Assembly (NCBI GenBank): GCA_963825405.1 | Contig: CAWGTB010000001.1 | Coordinates: forward strand, 496,001 to 560,000 | Origin: JACPNO01 sp963825405 | Lineage (GTDB): Bacteria; Acidobacteriota; Terriglobia; Bryobacterales; Bryobacteraceae | Direction of reading: 5' to 3' | DNA: 64,000 nt | Shown here: piece by piece, positions 8,250 to 17,274 of the stretch | Position numbering within the stretch: position 1 is the stretch's first letter | How the letters are laid out: every line of letters begins with the position of its first letter | Made by a program: the position numbers and the translations under genes | Notes under the pieces: generated by a model | What the model was told of the DNA's origin: nothing | What the model saw: the letters and a program-made list of their open reading frames with translations, nothing else | Databases searched by the model: none

Positions 8250-10267
8250 TTCTTGGTCCAGGTGTCGATCCACTCGATGAACGTCCGGTACCAAAGCAGC
8301 GCGTTTTGCGGCTTCTGAATGAAATGCCCTTCATCGGGAAACAGCAGCAGGCGGGACGGAACTTTCTGCAACTGCAGCGCGGTGAAAAGCTCAAGGGCCT
8401 GGCTGTAAGGGATGCGGAAATCCTGCTCGCCGTGAATTATCAGCGTGGGCGTTTTGAACTCCTTGGCGAACTGGCTGGGAGACCAGCGCGCGTATGTCTC
8501 TGGATTGTCCCAGGGCATGCCGCCGAATTCCCAGATGGGAAACCACAGCTCTTCGGTCGCCGCTGCTTCACTGCGCAAATCGTAAACACCGGCATGCGAG
8601 ATGAGCGCTTTGAAACGCTGCGTGTGGCCCAGAATCCAGTCGATCAAATAGCCGCCGTAGGAGCCGCCCGCCGCCACCATCCGCGCGCTATCGGTGTACG
8701 GTAGCTTGGCCACTGCATCGCACACTGCCATCACGTCGTCGTAAACTCTGCCGCCCCAATCGCTGTTGATTTCGTCCACAAACTTCTGCCCGTAGCCGGT
8801 CGAGCCGCGGGGATTCGGCATCACGACCACGTAGCCGGCGGCCGCGAAAACCTGGGCATTCCAGCGATAGGTCCAGCTTTCGCCCCACGCGCCTTGCGGC
8901 CCGCCATGCAGCAGCATCAGTACGGGATATTTTTTGGCCGCGTCGAAATCCGGCGGCTTCACGATGAACGATTGCACTTTGGTGCCCTCCGCGCCGTCCA
9001 CCCACAGTTCTTCGAGCGGCGTGAGCTGGCGCTCGTCCAGCACGGCATCGTTGAGATGGGTGAGCGCGGTACCGGCGCCGCCGGTCGAAGCTACGCGGAA
9101 AATCTCCACCGGACTCGACCCGGTCTGCTGCGTGTAGACCATGGTCTTACCGTCGGGAGTGAACTGCGGGTCGTCCAAATGGCTGTCTCCGTTCAGCGCC
9201 ATCCGCGCGCCGCCACCGGTAACCGGCACGTACTGTATGGACTGGCGGCCGCGATCTTCCACCGTGAAAAACAGGCGCGACGAATCCGGCCACCAGGTGA
9301 AGCTGGATACCCAGCGGTCCATCGATTCGGTGAGATTGGTGAGCTTGCCGGTCGCGCGTTCCAGCACCTGCAGCCGCCAGCGATCGCTTTCGTAGCCGGC
9401 GCGCAGTTGCGAGCGATATGCGATGTACTTACCGTCGGGCGAATACTGCGGACCGCTATCGGCGCCCGGATTGACCGTGATCCTTCGCGGCGTACCACCG
9501 GCTACGGAGACCGCATAGAGGTCGGTGTTCGTGCTGAGGGCCTCAACCTCGTCGGAGATCATCGTGTAACAGACTTCAGTGCTGTCCGGAGAAATCGCGT
9601 AATCTTCCGGGCCGCCCAGTGAAAAAGGCGGGACTTCGTGTTTGCCGGGCGTGAGATCTTTGACCGTGCCGCCGGCCACCGGCATCACCAGCACATGGCT
9701 GCGGCGCGCACCCTGCCACTTGTTCCAATGGCGATAGAGCAGCGTGTCGATTAGGCGACCCGTAGCTTTGTTGGCCTTCTCCTGATCCAGTTTTTGCTTG
9801 TTGCAGGCGTCGTCGGCGCCGCATTCCGGGTAGACGTCGCTGGTGAATACCAGCAGTTTGCCATCGGCGGAAACCAGAACGCCGCTCGCTTCGCTGGCTA
9901 GATTCGTGATCTGCTTGGCATTCGCGCCATCGGCGTCCATCGCCCAAAGTTGCGAGGAGCCGCTGCGCGCGGACACAAAAAAGATTTGGCGCGAGTCCGG
10001 CGACCAGCGGGCGCGCTCGGCATCGTCAGCGATTTTGCGCGGCGCGCCGCCGGTCAGACCCACAACGTAAATTTGTTGCGGCCGGCGATTGTTTTCGACG
10101 TCGATGGTCTGCACGGTGAATGCGACGCTGCGACCGTCGGGTGAAATCTGCGGATCGCTGATGCGTGACAAACGCATCAAAGCGTTGACGTCGAATGGCC
10201 TTTTTTGCGCAGCCAGGGCCGAGGCAAACATCAGCCAGACACACGCCCGTCTCAGTGTTACGCGCAT
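8246..10267 (-). CDS. S9 prolyl-oligopeptidase family serine peptidase, secreted
   Basis: The 673-residue protein has a signal peptide (CVWLMFASALAAQ), an N-terminal seven-bladed propeller with TolB/WD40-like repeats (SPDGRSVAF, SPDSRQIFF, SPDGKYIAY, TPDGKTMVY) and a C-terminal alpha/beta hydrolase. The nucleophile is Ser536 in GGSYGGYL, the acid lies in EQDFRIPYSQ and the His in PDEGHFI. It resembles acylaminoacyl peptidases or dipeptidyl-peptidases that trim peptides in the periplasm. It heads the S9-M23-hsdM-hsdS string and diverges from hisS with 67 bases between start codons. Confidence 0.93.
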   Translation of the reverse strand: MRVTLRRACVWLMFASALAAQKRPFDVNALMRLSRISDPQISPDGRSVAFTVQTIDVENNRRPQQIYVVGLTGGAPRKIADDAERARWSPDSRQIFFVSARSGSSQLWAMDADGANAKQITNLASEASGVLVSADGKLLVFTSDVYPECGADDACNKQKLDQEKANKATGRLIDTLLYRHWNKWQGARRSHVLVMPVAGGTVKDLTPGKHEVPPFSLGGPEDYAISPDSTEVCYTMISDEVEALSTNTDLYAVSVAGGTPRRITVNPGADSGPQYSPDGKYIAYRSQLRAGYESDRWRLQVLERATGKLTNLTESMDRWVSSFTWWPDSSRLFFTVEDRGRQSIQYVPVTGGGARMALNGDSHLDDPQFTPDGKTMVYTQQTGSSPVEIFRVASTGGAGTALTHLNDAVLDERQLTPLEELWVDGAEGTKVQSFIVKPPDFDAAKKYPVLMLLHGGPQGAWGESWTYRWNAQVFAAAGYVVVMPNPRGSTGYGQKFVDEINSDWGGRVYDDVMAVCDAVAKLPYTDSARMVAAGGSYGGYLIDWILGHTQRFKALISHAGVYDLRSEAAATEELWFPIWEFGGMPWDNPETYARWSPSQFAKEFKTPTLIIHGEQDFRIPYSQALELFTALQLQKVPSRLLLFPDEGHFIQKPQNALLWYRTFIEWIDTWTKK

Positions 10268-10334
10268 ATCACCCGATTGTATCGCGGCATGCTAGCATGG
10301 TCTCATTCCCTCAAAGCAAATTTAAGGAACCAGC

Positions 10335-11579
10335 TTGATTCGGGCCGTCAAAGGAACCAGGGATTTATTGCCTCCATCTACCGCCGCGTGGAACCACGTG
10401 GAGAGTGTGGCCCGGCGCGTCTTTCACGCCTATAATTACCAGGAAATTCGCACTCCGATTCTGGAAGAAACACAGCTTTTTGCGCGCGGCGTCGGTGAGC
10501 AAACGGACATTGTCACCAAAGAAATGTACACGTTTGAAGACCGCGACGGCACCTCGCTCACCATGCGTCCGGAGAACACGGCTTCGGTAATTCGCGCGTA
10601 TATTGAGCACCGTTTGGACCAGCGTCCGGGCGTGCAAAAGTTTTATTACATGGGGCCGATGTTCCGCCGCGAGCGCCCGCAGAAGGGCCGCTACCGGCAG
10701 TTTTATCAGATCGGCGCGGAGGCCATCGGCTCGGAATCGCCTGCCGTCGATGCCGAAGTCATCGAAATGGTGGTGGAATTTTTTGAGCAGGCTGGCTTGA
10801 AAGGCTTCACGCTGCTGGTGAATTCCGTGGGCGATTCCAACTGCCGTCCCGCGTACGTGGAGCGTCTGCGTAATGAATTGACCAGCGTGGCCGGACAGCT
10901 TTGCGAAGACTGCCAGCGGCGCGCCGTTACCAATCCGCTGCGCGTTTTGGATTGCAAGGTGCCCGAGGATCAGGCCATCATCGACAAGCTGCCGACGATT
11001 CTGGAACATCTTTGCGAGCCTTGCCGGCTGCATTTCGCCAGCGTGCGCCAGTTTCTGGACGATCGCGGCATCGTTTACGAAGTACGCCCCCGCCTGGTGC
11101 GCGGTCTGGATTACTACATGCGCACGACGTTCGAGGTGCTGCACGGTTCGCTAGGCGCGCAGAATTCGGTGTTGGGCGGCGGGCGTTACGACGGTCTGGC
11201 GGAATCGCTGGGGTCGAAAGTTCCCGCGCCGGGAATTGGTTTTTCGATCGGCGAAGACCGGCTGGTGTCGCTGCTGGAAGAAAACGCGCACGGCGCGGCG
11301 CTGGATTTATTTATCGCGCCTCTAGGCGCCGCGGCGCAGCGGGAAGCCGGCAAATTGGCGCGCGATGTCCGCCGTCAAGGCTATTCGACCGAAGTCGCGC
11401 CGGAAGGAAAATTGAAGCGGGCCATGGAGCTGGCCGACAAGCTGGGCGCGCGTTTCGCGCTGATTTTGGGAGATGATGAAATTGCGTCCGGGCGTTATGC
11501 GTTGAAAAATATGCAGTCCGGCGTGCAGGAACCTGTGAGCCGCGAGCAACTTGCCCGCGAGCTTGCCACGACGAAATAA
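10335..11579 (+). CDS. hisS: Histidyl-tRNA synthetase
   Basis: The 414-residue class II synthetase has motif 1 in the AYNYQEIRTPILEE region, motif 2 YMGPMFRRERPQKGR, the HisA signature RLVRGLDYYMRTTFE with GGGRYDGL, and motif 3 PGIGFSIGEDRL, followed by the anticodon-binding domain. The start is TTG 10335 (IRAVKGTRDLLP follows), preceded by AAGGA at a good distance; no upstream ATG fits. It charges tRNA-His in the cytoplasm. aspS follows 14 bases downstream, the hisS-aspS order common in many bacteria. Confidence 0.97.
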   Translation: MIRAVKGTRDLLPPSTAAWNHVESVARRVFHAYNYQEIRTPILEETQLFARGVGEQTDIVTKEMYTFEDRDGTSLTMRPENTASVIRAYIEHRLDQRPGVQKFYYMGPMFRRERPQKGRYRQFYQIGAEAIGSESPAVDAEVIEMVVEFFEQAGLKGFTLLVNSVGDSNCRPAYVERLRNELTSVAGQLCEDCQRRAVTNPLRVLDCKVPEDQAIIDKLPTILEHLCEPCRLHFASVRQFLDDRGIVYEVRPRLVRGLDYYMRTTFEVLHGSLGAQNSVLGGGRYDGLAESLGSKVPAPGIGFSIGEDRLVSLLEENAHGAALDLFIAPLGAAAQREAGKLARDVRRQGYSTEVAPEGKLKRAMELADKLGARFALILGDDEIASGRYALKNMQSGVQEPVSREQLARELATTK

Positions 11580-11593
11580 GTCACAAGATAACT

Positions 11594-13373
11594 ATGCCAA
11601 GTGTACTTTTGGATTTTCTCGGCGAATTGCGGCGCACGCACTCGTGCGGTGAGTTGCGCGCTGCAAACGCCGGCTCGCGCGCGCTGCTGATGGGCTGGGT
11701 GCATCGCCGCCGCGATCTGGGCGCGGTGATCTTCATTCACCTGCGCGACCGCGATGGAGTCACCCAGATCGTCGTCCATGAGGATGCCGCTGCCGAAGTG
11801 CATGCCAAGGCCGAATTGCTTCGTTCTGAATATGTAGTGGCTGTCGAGGGACTGGTACGGAAGCGCACGCCGGACACCATCAATCCGAATCTCGAAACCG
11901 GCGAAGTGGAATTGGTTGCTGACAAGCTTTGGATCCTGAACGAATCGCGCACGCCGCCGTTTCCCATGGAAGATGCGGTGGATGTTTCCGAAGACGCGCG
12001 CCTCAAGTACCGCTATGTCGACTTGCGCCGGCCGCGCATGCAGCGCAATATCATTCTGCGCGCGAAGATGGCGTTCGCCGTGCGCGAGTTTTTGCAATCG
12101 CAGGGATTTCTCGAAATTGAAACGCCCTACATGACGCGTTCGACGCCCGAGGGTGCTCGCGATTATCTGGTCCCCAGCCGCGTGCAGCCCGGTAGCTTCT
12201 ACGCGCTGCCGCAGTCACCGCAGATTTTTAAGCAGTTGCTCATGATCAGCGGGTTTGAGAAATATTTCCAGATTGTCCGCTGTTTCCGCGACGAGGATTT
12301 GCGCGCCGACCGCCAGCCGGAATTCACGCAAATCGATTTGGAAATGTCGTTCCCGCAGCAGGAGCGCGTCTTCGAAGTGATCGAGCCAATGCTCGCCAAG
12401 CTGTGCGCGGTGGCCGGGTATCATGTCGAAGCGCCGTTCCCGCGCTTGAGTTACGCCGACGCCATGCGCAAGTACGGCAGCGATAAGCCGGACCGCCGCA
12501 TTCCGCCCATGCATCCAGTGGACGATTTATTCCCGCCGGGGCTGACGACCCCCGATCTGCCTCTGATGGCGATCCACATTCCCAAGACCGGCGCCCTCAG
12601 CCGCAAGGAGCGCGACGAGTTGAAGGCTTTTGGAACTGAGCGCGGCCTGCGTGTGTTCGATGACGTCAAGCGCCTGGAGCGCGATTATGCTGAGCCGATG
12701 CAGCAGGTGCGCGGGCGTACCGGTGCCACGGAGGAAGACTTGCTGGTGATCGCCGGCTGGGCGGGCGAGCCTGCGGGACATCGGCCTGAAGAGACTGTCT
12801 ACCAGGCTTGTGGCGCACTGCGCCTGTTCGTCGCGCAGAAATACAACGACCGCCACAAGCTGCTTGATCCCAAGAAAGTTCGAATTTCTCTGGGTCACCG
12901 ATTTCCCCATGTTCGAGTGGAACGCGGAAGAGAACCGCTGGGGCGCGGCGCATCATCCGTTCACCTCGGTGCACGATGAAGACATCGAAAAACTGACCGC
13001 GGATCCGGCGCGCTGCCGCGCCAAGTCCTACGACATCGTGCTGAACGGCGTCGAGTTGGGCTCGGGCTCGATTCGTATTCACCGCCGCGACGTGCAGTCC
13101 AAAGTTTTTGCCGCGCTCGGATTCAGCGACGAAGAAGCGCGCCACCGGTTCGGATTCTTGTTGGACGCTCTGGAATACGGCGCGCCCCCGCATGGTGGCA
13201 TTGCGCTCGGCCTCGATCGCCTGGTGATGATTCTGGCGGGCGAGACTTCGATTCGCGACGTCATTCCGTTTCCGAAGACAGCGCGCGGCACCGACCTGAT
13301 GTGCGAAGCGCCCAACACCGTGCCTGAACGCCAGTTGCGCGATCTCGGCATCGCCATTCGCAAACCGCAGTGA
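11594..13373 (+). CDS. aspS: Aspartyl-tRNA synthetase (one frameshift)
   Basis: About 592 residues when read through a single break. It has the OB-fold anticodon domain (MGWVHRRRDLGAVIFIHLRD), motif 2 (RCFRDEDLRADRQPEFTQID), the bacterial GAD insertion and motif 3 (GIALGLDRLVMIL). The frame changes at about 12878: after HKLLDPKK one extra G precedes FEFLWVTDFPMFEW. Both sides are fully conserved and the enzyme is essential, so I treat this as a consensus error and not a pseudogene. It could be the AspRS/AsnRS non-discriminating type; the sequence alone does not decide. Confidence 0.95.
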
Positions 13374-14809
13374 GCGGTCTCGCTTTAGACGACGCGGAAA
13401 TCGAGCGCGCGGGAAATCTGCTGACCGCGTTTCTGCGTGACTTTGAGCAGTCGCTGGATGCCAAGCCGGTGCTGCCGCCGCTTGACCGCGCCGTACTGGA
13501 AGAGCTTCGCGATCGCCCATTTCCGCAAGAGGGAATCGGGATCGATCAATTGTTCCAGGAGATCACCGCCAAAATCGTTCCCAATTCGACGACCATCGCC
13601 CATCCGCGCTATCTGGCGTACGTGCTGGGGCCGCCCAACGGCATTGCGCCATTTGCCGACGCCATCGCCGCCACACTAAATCAGAATTGCAATTTCTGGC
13701 AGCTTTCCCCGGCCGCTAGTGTCATCGAGCGAAAAGTGATTGCGTGGTTCGCCCAACTCTTTGAATTTTCCGAAAGTGCCGGCGGTATCATCACCAGCGG
13801 CGGCTCGATGGCTACGCTGGTGGCTATGGCTACGGCCATCCAAGACAAATTCCCCGGCGATTTTCGCAAAGCGGGTCTGCAATCGCTCGCAGCGCCGCTG
13901 GTCGTCTATACGTCGCAGGAGGCGCATCGCTGCGTGGAAAAGAGCGCCGCCATCCTCGGCCTCGGGCTGGATAACGTGCGCAAGATTCCCGTCGACTCCG
14001 CATTTTGCATGCGCACGGATCTGCTGGCCGCTGCGATCCGCCAGGATCGGGATGCCGGCAAACAGCCGTTTTGCGTTGTGGCTGCCGGGGGGACCATCAA
14101 CACCGGTGCCATTGATCCACTTGGTGAAATTGCGGACCTATGCGCCGCGCAGAATCTCTGGCTTCACGTCGACGGCGCGTACGGCGCGCTGTTCGTCCTG
14201 AGCCCGAGAATCAAGGATCAGTTGCTGGCGTGCGGCAAGGCCGATTCAATCGCGCTCGATCCGCACAAATTGCTCTTCGCCCCGCTAGAGGCGGGCTGCG
14301 TCCTCGTGCGCGACCGCGAGAAACTGCGAAAGGCATTCGGCTTCACCGCGTCCTACATCCCGGAACAAGAGGATCCGTTGTTCACCAATTTCATGGACTA
14401 CGGCCCACAACTCTCGCGTAGCTTCAAGGCGTTCAAAATCTGGTGCGCCCTCCAGGTATTCGGATTGAAGGCGTTTCGCGATGCGGTAGAGCACATGCTG
14501 GATATCGCCCGCTACATGGGCGACAAAATTCAGGCCGACGAGCGGTTTGAGCTGATGGCTCCGGTAACGCTGAGCGCGGTTTGCTTTCGCCTGCGAAACG
14601 CTAGCGAAGCGGAAAACGAACGAATCCTGACCGGGTTGATTGACGAAGGTACGGCGTTGCTAGGCCCCGTTCGCATCGCGGGACGATTCGGAATGCGCGC
14701 CTGCGTGACGAACTATCGGACGGCCACGGCCGACATCGACCTCATTCTGGACCGCCTGCGGCAACTTACCTCGCGCGGCGTGAATTCGCCGATTTCAGCT
14801 TTGGTTTGA
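13370..14809 (+). CDS. Group II PLP-dependent amino acid decarboxylase
   Basis: The 479-residue protein belongs to the aromatic-L-amino-acid/glutamate decarboxylase fold. Visible motifs are the cofactor region GGIITSGGSMATL, the PLP Asp in LHVDGAYGALF and the Schiff-base Lys300 in DPHKLLFAP. Substrate is unclear; the length and ASVIERKVIAW region fit aromatic amino acid or tryptophan decarboxylase-like enzymes. The start GTG overlaps the aspS stop (GTGA), so it is cotranscribed with hisS-aspS, an unusual pairing that may be only positional. Confidence 0.9.
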   Translation: MSGLALDDAEIERAGNLLTAFLRDFEQSLDAKPVLPPLDRAVLEELRDRPFPQEGIGIDQLFQEITAKIVPNSTTIAHPRYLAYVLGPPNGIAPFADAIAATLNQNCNFWQLSPAASVIERKVIAWFAQLFEFSESAGGIITSGGSMATLVAMATAIQDKFPGDFRKAGLQSLAAPLVVYTSQEAHRCVEKSAAILGLGLDNVRKIPVDSAFCMRTDLLAAAIRQDRDAGKQPFCVVAAGGTINTGAIDPLGEIADLCAAQNLWLHVDGAYGALFVLSPRIKDQLLACGKADSIALDPHKLLFAPLEAGCVLVRDREKLRKAFGFTASYIPEQEDPLFTNFMDYGPQLSRSFKAFKIWCALQVFGLKAFRDAVEHMLDIARYMGDKIQADERFELMAPVTLSAVCFRLRNASEAENERILTGLIDEGTALLGPVRIAGRFGMRACVTNYRTATADIDLILDRLRQLTSRGVNSPISALV

Positions 14810-15072
14810 GACCGCTCGGCGATGGCTTGCTCCGGCAGCCGGCTGCGCCAATTCTCCATCCCGAACAGACACCGGACAAATTCCACGATGCCGGTGGGCA
14901 TGGGCTCCTCTTCCATCAGCCTGCCGAGCATCTGGTGTCCGTGCTCCAGGTGGCGCTGTGCCGCCTCCAGAGCCACGATGCGCCCTGGGTCAGTCTCCTG
15001 CTGCAATAGCCTGCCGACGCCAATATAGGCGGCGGTCGAATCGAGGTAGCAATTGCTCAATGTTGATCTCAT
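14713..15072 (-). CDS. Small hypothetical protein with its own consensus promoter
   Basis: The 119-residue frame (MRSTLSNCYLDST) has natural-looking, mostly helical composition (GRLLQQETDPGRIVALEAAQ, then LMEEEPMPTGIVEF) and a basic tail. The last 32 or so codons are antisense to the 3' end of the decarboxylase gene. I do not recognise a family. Evidence that it is real is a near-perfect sigma-70 promoter 50-80 bases upstream on the same strand. There is no clear Shine-Dalgarno at ATG 15072, so a slightly later TTG start is possible. Confidence 0.5.
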   Translation of the reverse strand: MRSTLSNCYLDSTAAYIGVGRLLQQETDPGRIVALEAAQRHLEHGHQMLGRLMEEEPMPTGIVEFVRCLFGMENWRSRLPEQAIAERSQTKAEIGEFTPREVSCRRRSRMRSMSAVAVR

Positions 15073-15124
15073 TGGATTTAGGTGCGGATTTTACGTCCGT
15101 TTCTCATTTACCCTATACTCCATC

Positions 15125-15153
15125 ATAATAGTGGGAATTGAGAAATATGTCAA
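15125..15153 (-). promoter_or_regulatory. Consensus sigma-70 promoter
   Basis: On the minus strand TTGACA (15153-15148) and TATTAT (15130-15125) are separated by exactly 17 bases in an AT-rich island within GC-rich DNA. It points at the small hypothetical gene starting at 15072 and would give a leader of about 45 bases. Confidence 0.7.
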
Positions 15154-15205
15154 CAGGGTTACAGCAGGCCGAGGAGATCTATTTGAATTGCTGCGAGGCG
15201 AATCT

Positions 15206-16282
15206 CTAGTTCGCGCCCGCGCCCATCCAATAGCCTGGCCGCGTGCGCACTTTCACGCCTGGAGTCGAGACTTGGACGGTGATCTCGTGAAACCCGCCTT
15301 CCTGCTTATTGTTGGGGTTGTAGCTGATGAGGTACTGGCTGTGGATCTCTTCGCCGATCTTGGCAATCGCTTCCTCCAAGCCTTTCTGCTTGGCGAAGGA
15401 GTACTCGGTGCCGCCGGTGCCCTTGGTAAAAACTTCCACCGGATTATCCACAAAAATTTTCTTGGTGTCTTTGAAGATTTCCACCATCAACGGGACAAAT
15501 TGCGCCGATCCGCCGTCGCTGCCGGTAGCCTGCATCACGTTGTTGGGCGTGGCCGGCACATTGGGCGGCAGCGCGGCGCTCGAGGCGGGCGGCCGGTTGT
15601 CGGGGCGCGGCGGCTGCCGACGGCCCAGCAGGCCGGCCATGGCGCGCGAAATATTTACGGAGTAGACGCTGACATTGTGCAATTGCACGTCGTTCAGCGC
15701 CTCGCGGACTTTCCCTTCGCTGCCCTTATCCTGCGTTTCGGTGATGAGCAGCAGAATACGGCGATGATTGGCCGGACGCGAACGCAGCATGCGCACCGAC
15801 TCCACCACGGCGTCGATCATGCGGCTGGTGGTGCTGCCGGGAGTGATCTTCTTGATCGAATCGGCGATCTGGGCGGGATCGGAAGTGAAATCCTGCATCT
15901 TGCGGAACCGGTGATCAAAGGCCATCACGGCAGCTTCGCCCTGGTCCCCGATTACCAGCGGGCCAATCAGGCCGCCTATCCGGTTGATCGCCGGCAGCAT
16001 CGCTTCCACCTGGTCGTTGGCCTGAATGGCGATCACCATTGAGATGGGCTGAAAAGCCACGTCCACGCTGATGTTCTGCGGCTTGCCATTATCCAGAAGA
16101 TGAAAGTTGCGCGGCTCCAGGCCGTTGACATAGCTGCCGTCGCGGTTCAGCACCGTCACTGGCGCGAGCACAACTTGCACGGTGGTGCGGATCGGGTCAT
16201 CGGCCGGCGCGGTGGTTTGCTGCGCGGCCAACAGCGAGATTGTGCTCAGGTACAGCCCGGCGCGGAGAAATCTCATATTCAT
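15206..16282 (-). CDS. Secreted VWFA-domain protein of the acidobacterial type
   Basis: The 358-residue protein has a signal peptide (AGLYLSTISLLAAQQ), an N-terminal region with VTVLNRDGSYVNGL and FHLLDNGKPQNISV typical of acidobacterial VWFA proteins, and a von Willebrand A domain (about 80-320) holding a Pro-rich insert (RRQPPRPDNRPPASS). The usual DxSxS metal site is changed: VIAIQANDQ stands where a DxSxS would be expected. The role is unknown; such proteins are abundant in Acidobacteria. It begins six bases after the mogA stop, at the end of the aminotransferase-moeA-moaC-mogA string. Confidence 0.88.
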   Translation of the reverse strand: MNMRFLRAGLYLSTISLLAAQQTTAPADDPIRTTVQVVLAPVTVLNRDGSYVNGLEPRNFHLLDNGKPQNISVDVAFQPISMVIAIQANDQVEAMLPAINRIGGLIGPLVIGDQGEAAVMAFDHRFRKMQDFTSDPAQIADSIKKITPGSTTSRMIDAVVESVRMLRSRPANHRRILLLITETQDKGSEGKVREALNDVQLHNVSVYSVNISRAMAGLLGRRQPPRPDNRPPASSAALPPNVPATPNNVMQATGSDGGSAQFVPLMVEIFKDTKKIFVDNPVEVFTKGTGGTEYSFAKQKGLEEAIAKIGEEIHSQYLISYNPNNKQEGGFHEITVQVSTPGVKVRTRPGYWMGAGAN

Positions 16283-16288
16283 ATGACG

Positions 16289-16798
16289 TTATGGCTTGTA
16301 GCTTCGTTCCGCTGGCGCCGCATGCTCCGTGCGTCCCGCTAACAGGTCCAGCACGTGAGGCACCAATTCAACGATAGCATTGAGCGACTCTACCGCGCCG
16401 CGCGGCGAGCCCGGCAAGTTAACAATTACCACCTGGCCCCGAGTGCCGGCTAAAGCGCGGGAAAGCGAAGCCAGCGGCGTCGAGCGGCGGCCTTCCGATC
16501 GCATGGTCTCGCCGATGCCTGGAATTTCGCGGTCGATTACAGCCCGTGTGGCCTCCGGAGTGACATCGCGCGCGGCTAACCCGGTGCCGCCAGTGGTGAA
16601 AATTGCGCCCACCTGTCCGCCATCGGCAACCGCGCGGAGGCGTTCGCTGATACGGGCGGCATCGTCGGGAATCACTTCCAGAATGCTTACCGTCCAGCCC
16701 AACTCTTGCAGCCGCTCGCGTACCGCCGGGCCGGAGCGGTCCTGCCGCGTTCCGGCATGGGAGGAATCGCTGATGGTGAACACCGCCGCCGTTTTCAC
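16289..16798 (-). CDS. mogA: Molybdopterin adenylyltransferase (MogA/MoaB family)
   Basis: The 169-residue protein has the MoCF fold: TISDSSHAGTRQDRSGPAV, the GGTGLAARDVTPEAT nucleotide and MPT loop, and VNLPGSPRGAVE near the end. It adenylylates molybdopterin before molybdate insertion by MoeA. The start GTG shares one base with the moaC stop (TAGTG), so translation is coupled. The name mogA is used for function; moaB would be an equivalent family label. Confidence 0.93.
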   Translation of the reverse strand: MKTAAVFTISDSSHAGTRQDRSGPAVRERLQELGWTVSILEVIPDDAARISERLRAVADGGQVGAIFTTGGTGLAARDVTPEATRAVIDREIPGIGETMRSEGRRSTPLASLSRALAGTRGQVVIVNLPGSPRGAVESLNAIVELVPHVLDLLAGRTEHAAPAERSYKP

Positions 16799-17274
16799 TA
16801 CCGTCCCTTTTTCCGGCGGAAGTCGCCGCTCTTTCCGCCGGTTTTCTCCAGCAGATACACGTTTTCAATGGCGATGGATTTGTCCAGCGCCTTGGTCATG
16901 TCGTATACCGTCAGCGCGGCGACCGCCGCGGCGGTGAGTGCTTCCATCTCGACACCGGTTTGTCCCGTCGTGGATGCCGACGCGACGATTCTTACTCCAC
17001 GCGCTTCCACCGTCACATCGACATCGGCGTGGGTGAGCGCCAGCGGGTGGCACAGCGGAATCAGCTCGGAAGTTTTCTTGGCGGCGCTGATGCCGGCGAT
17101 GCGCGCAATCTCCAACGGATTGCCCTTGGGATTCTTGTGCAGACGCGCCAGCACCGCTCGCGAAATCTTGACGAACGCGTGCGCGCGAGCTGTCCGCTTG
17201 GTTTCCTTCTTGGCTGAAACGTCCACCATGCGGGGGCTGCCGGCGGCATCGTAATGCGAGAGTTTTTTCTTCAT
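16798..17274 (-). CDS. moaC: Cyclic pyranopterin monophosphate synthase
   Basis: The 158-residue protein has the MoaC signatures MVDVSAKKETKRTA, SELIPLCHPLALTHADVDV and GVEMEALTAAAVAALTVYDM, with the catalytic lysines in DMTKALDK and VYLLEKTGGKSG. With MoaA it makes the first pterin intermediate of molybdenum cofactor. ATG 17274 overlaps the moeA stop as ATGA, which settles the start over a longer upstream frame. Confidence 0.97.
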   Translation of the reverse strand: MKKKLSHYDAAGSPRMVDVSAKKETKRTARAHAFVKISRAVLARLHKNPKGNPLEIARIAGISAAKKTSELIPLCHPLALTHADVDVTVEARGVRIVASASTTGQTGVEMEALTAAAVAALTVYDMTKALDKSIAIENVYLLEKTGGKSGDFRRKKGR

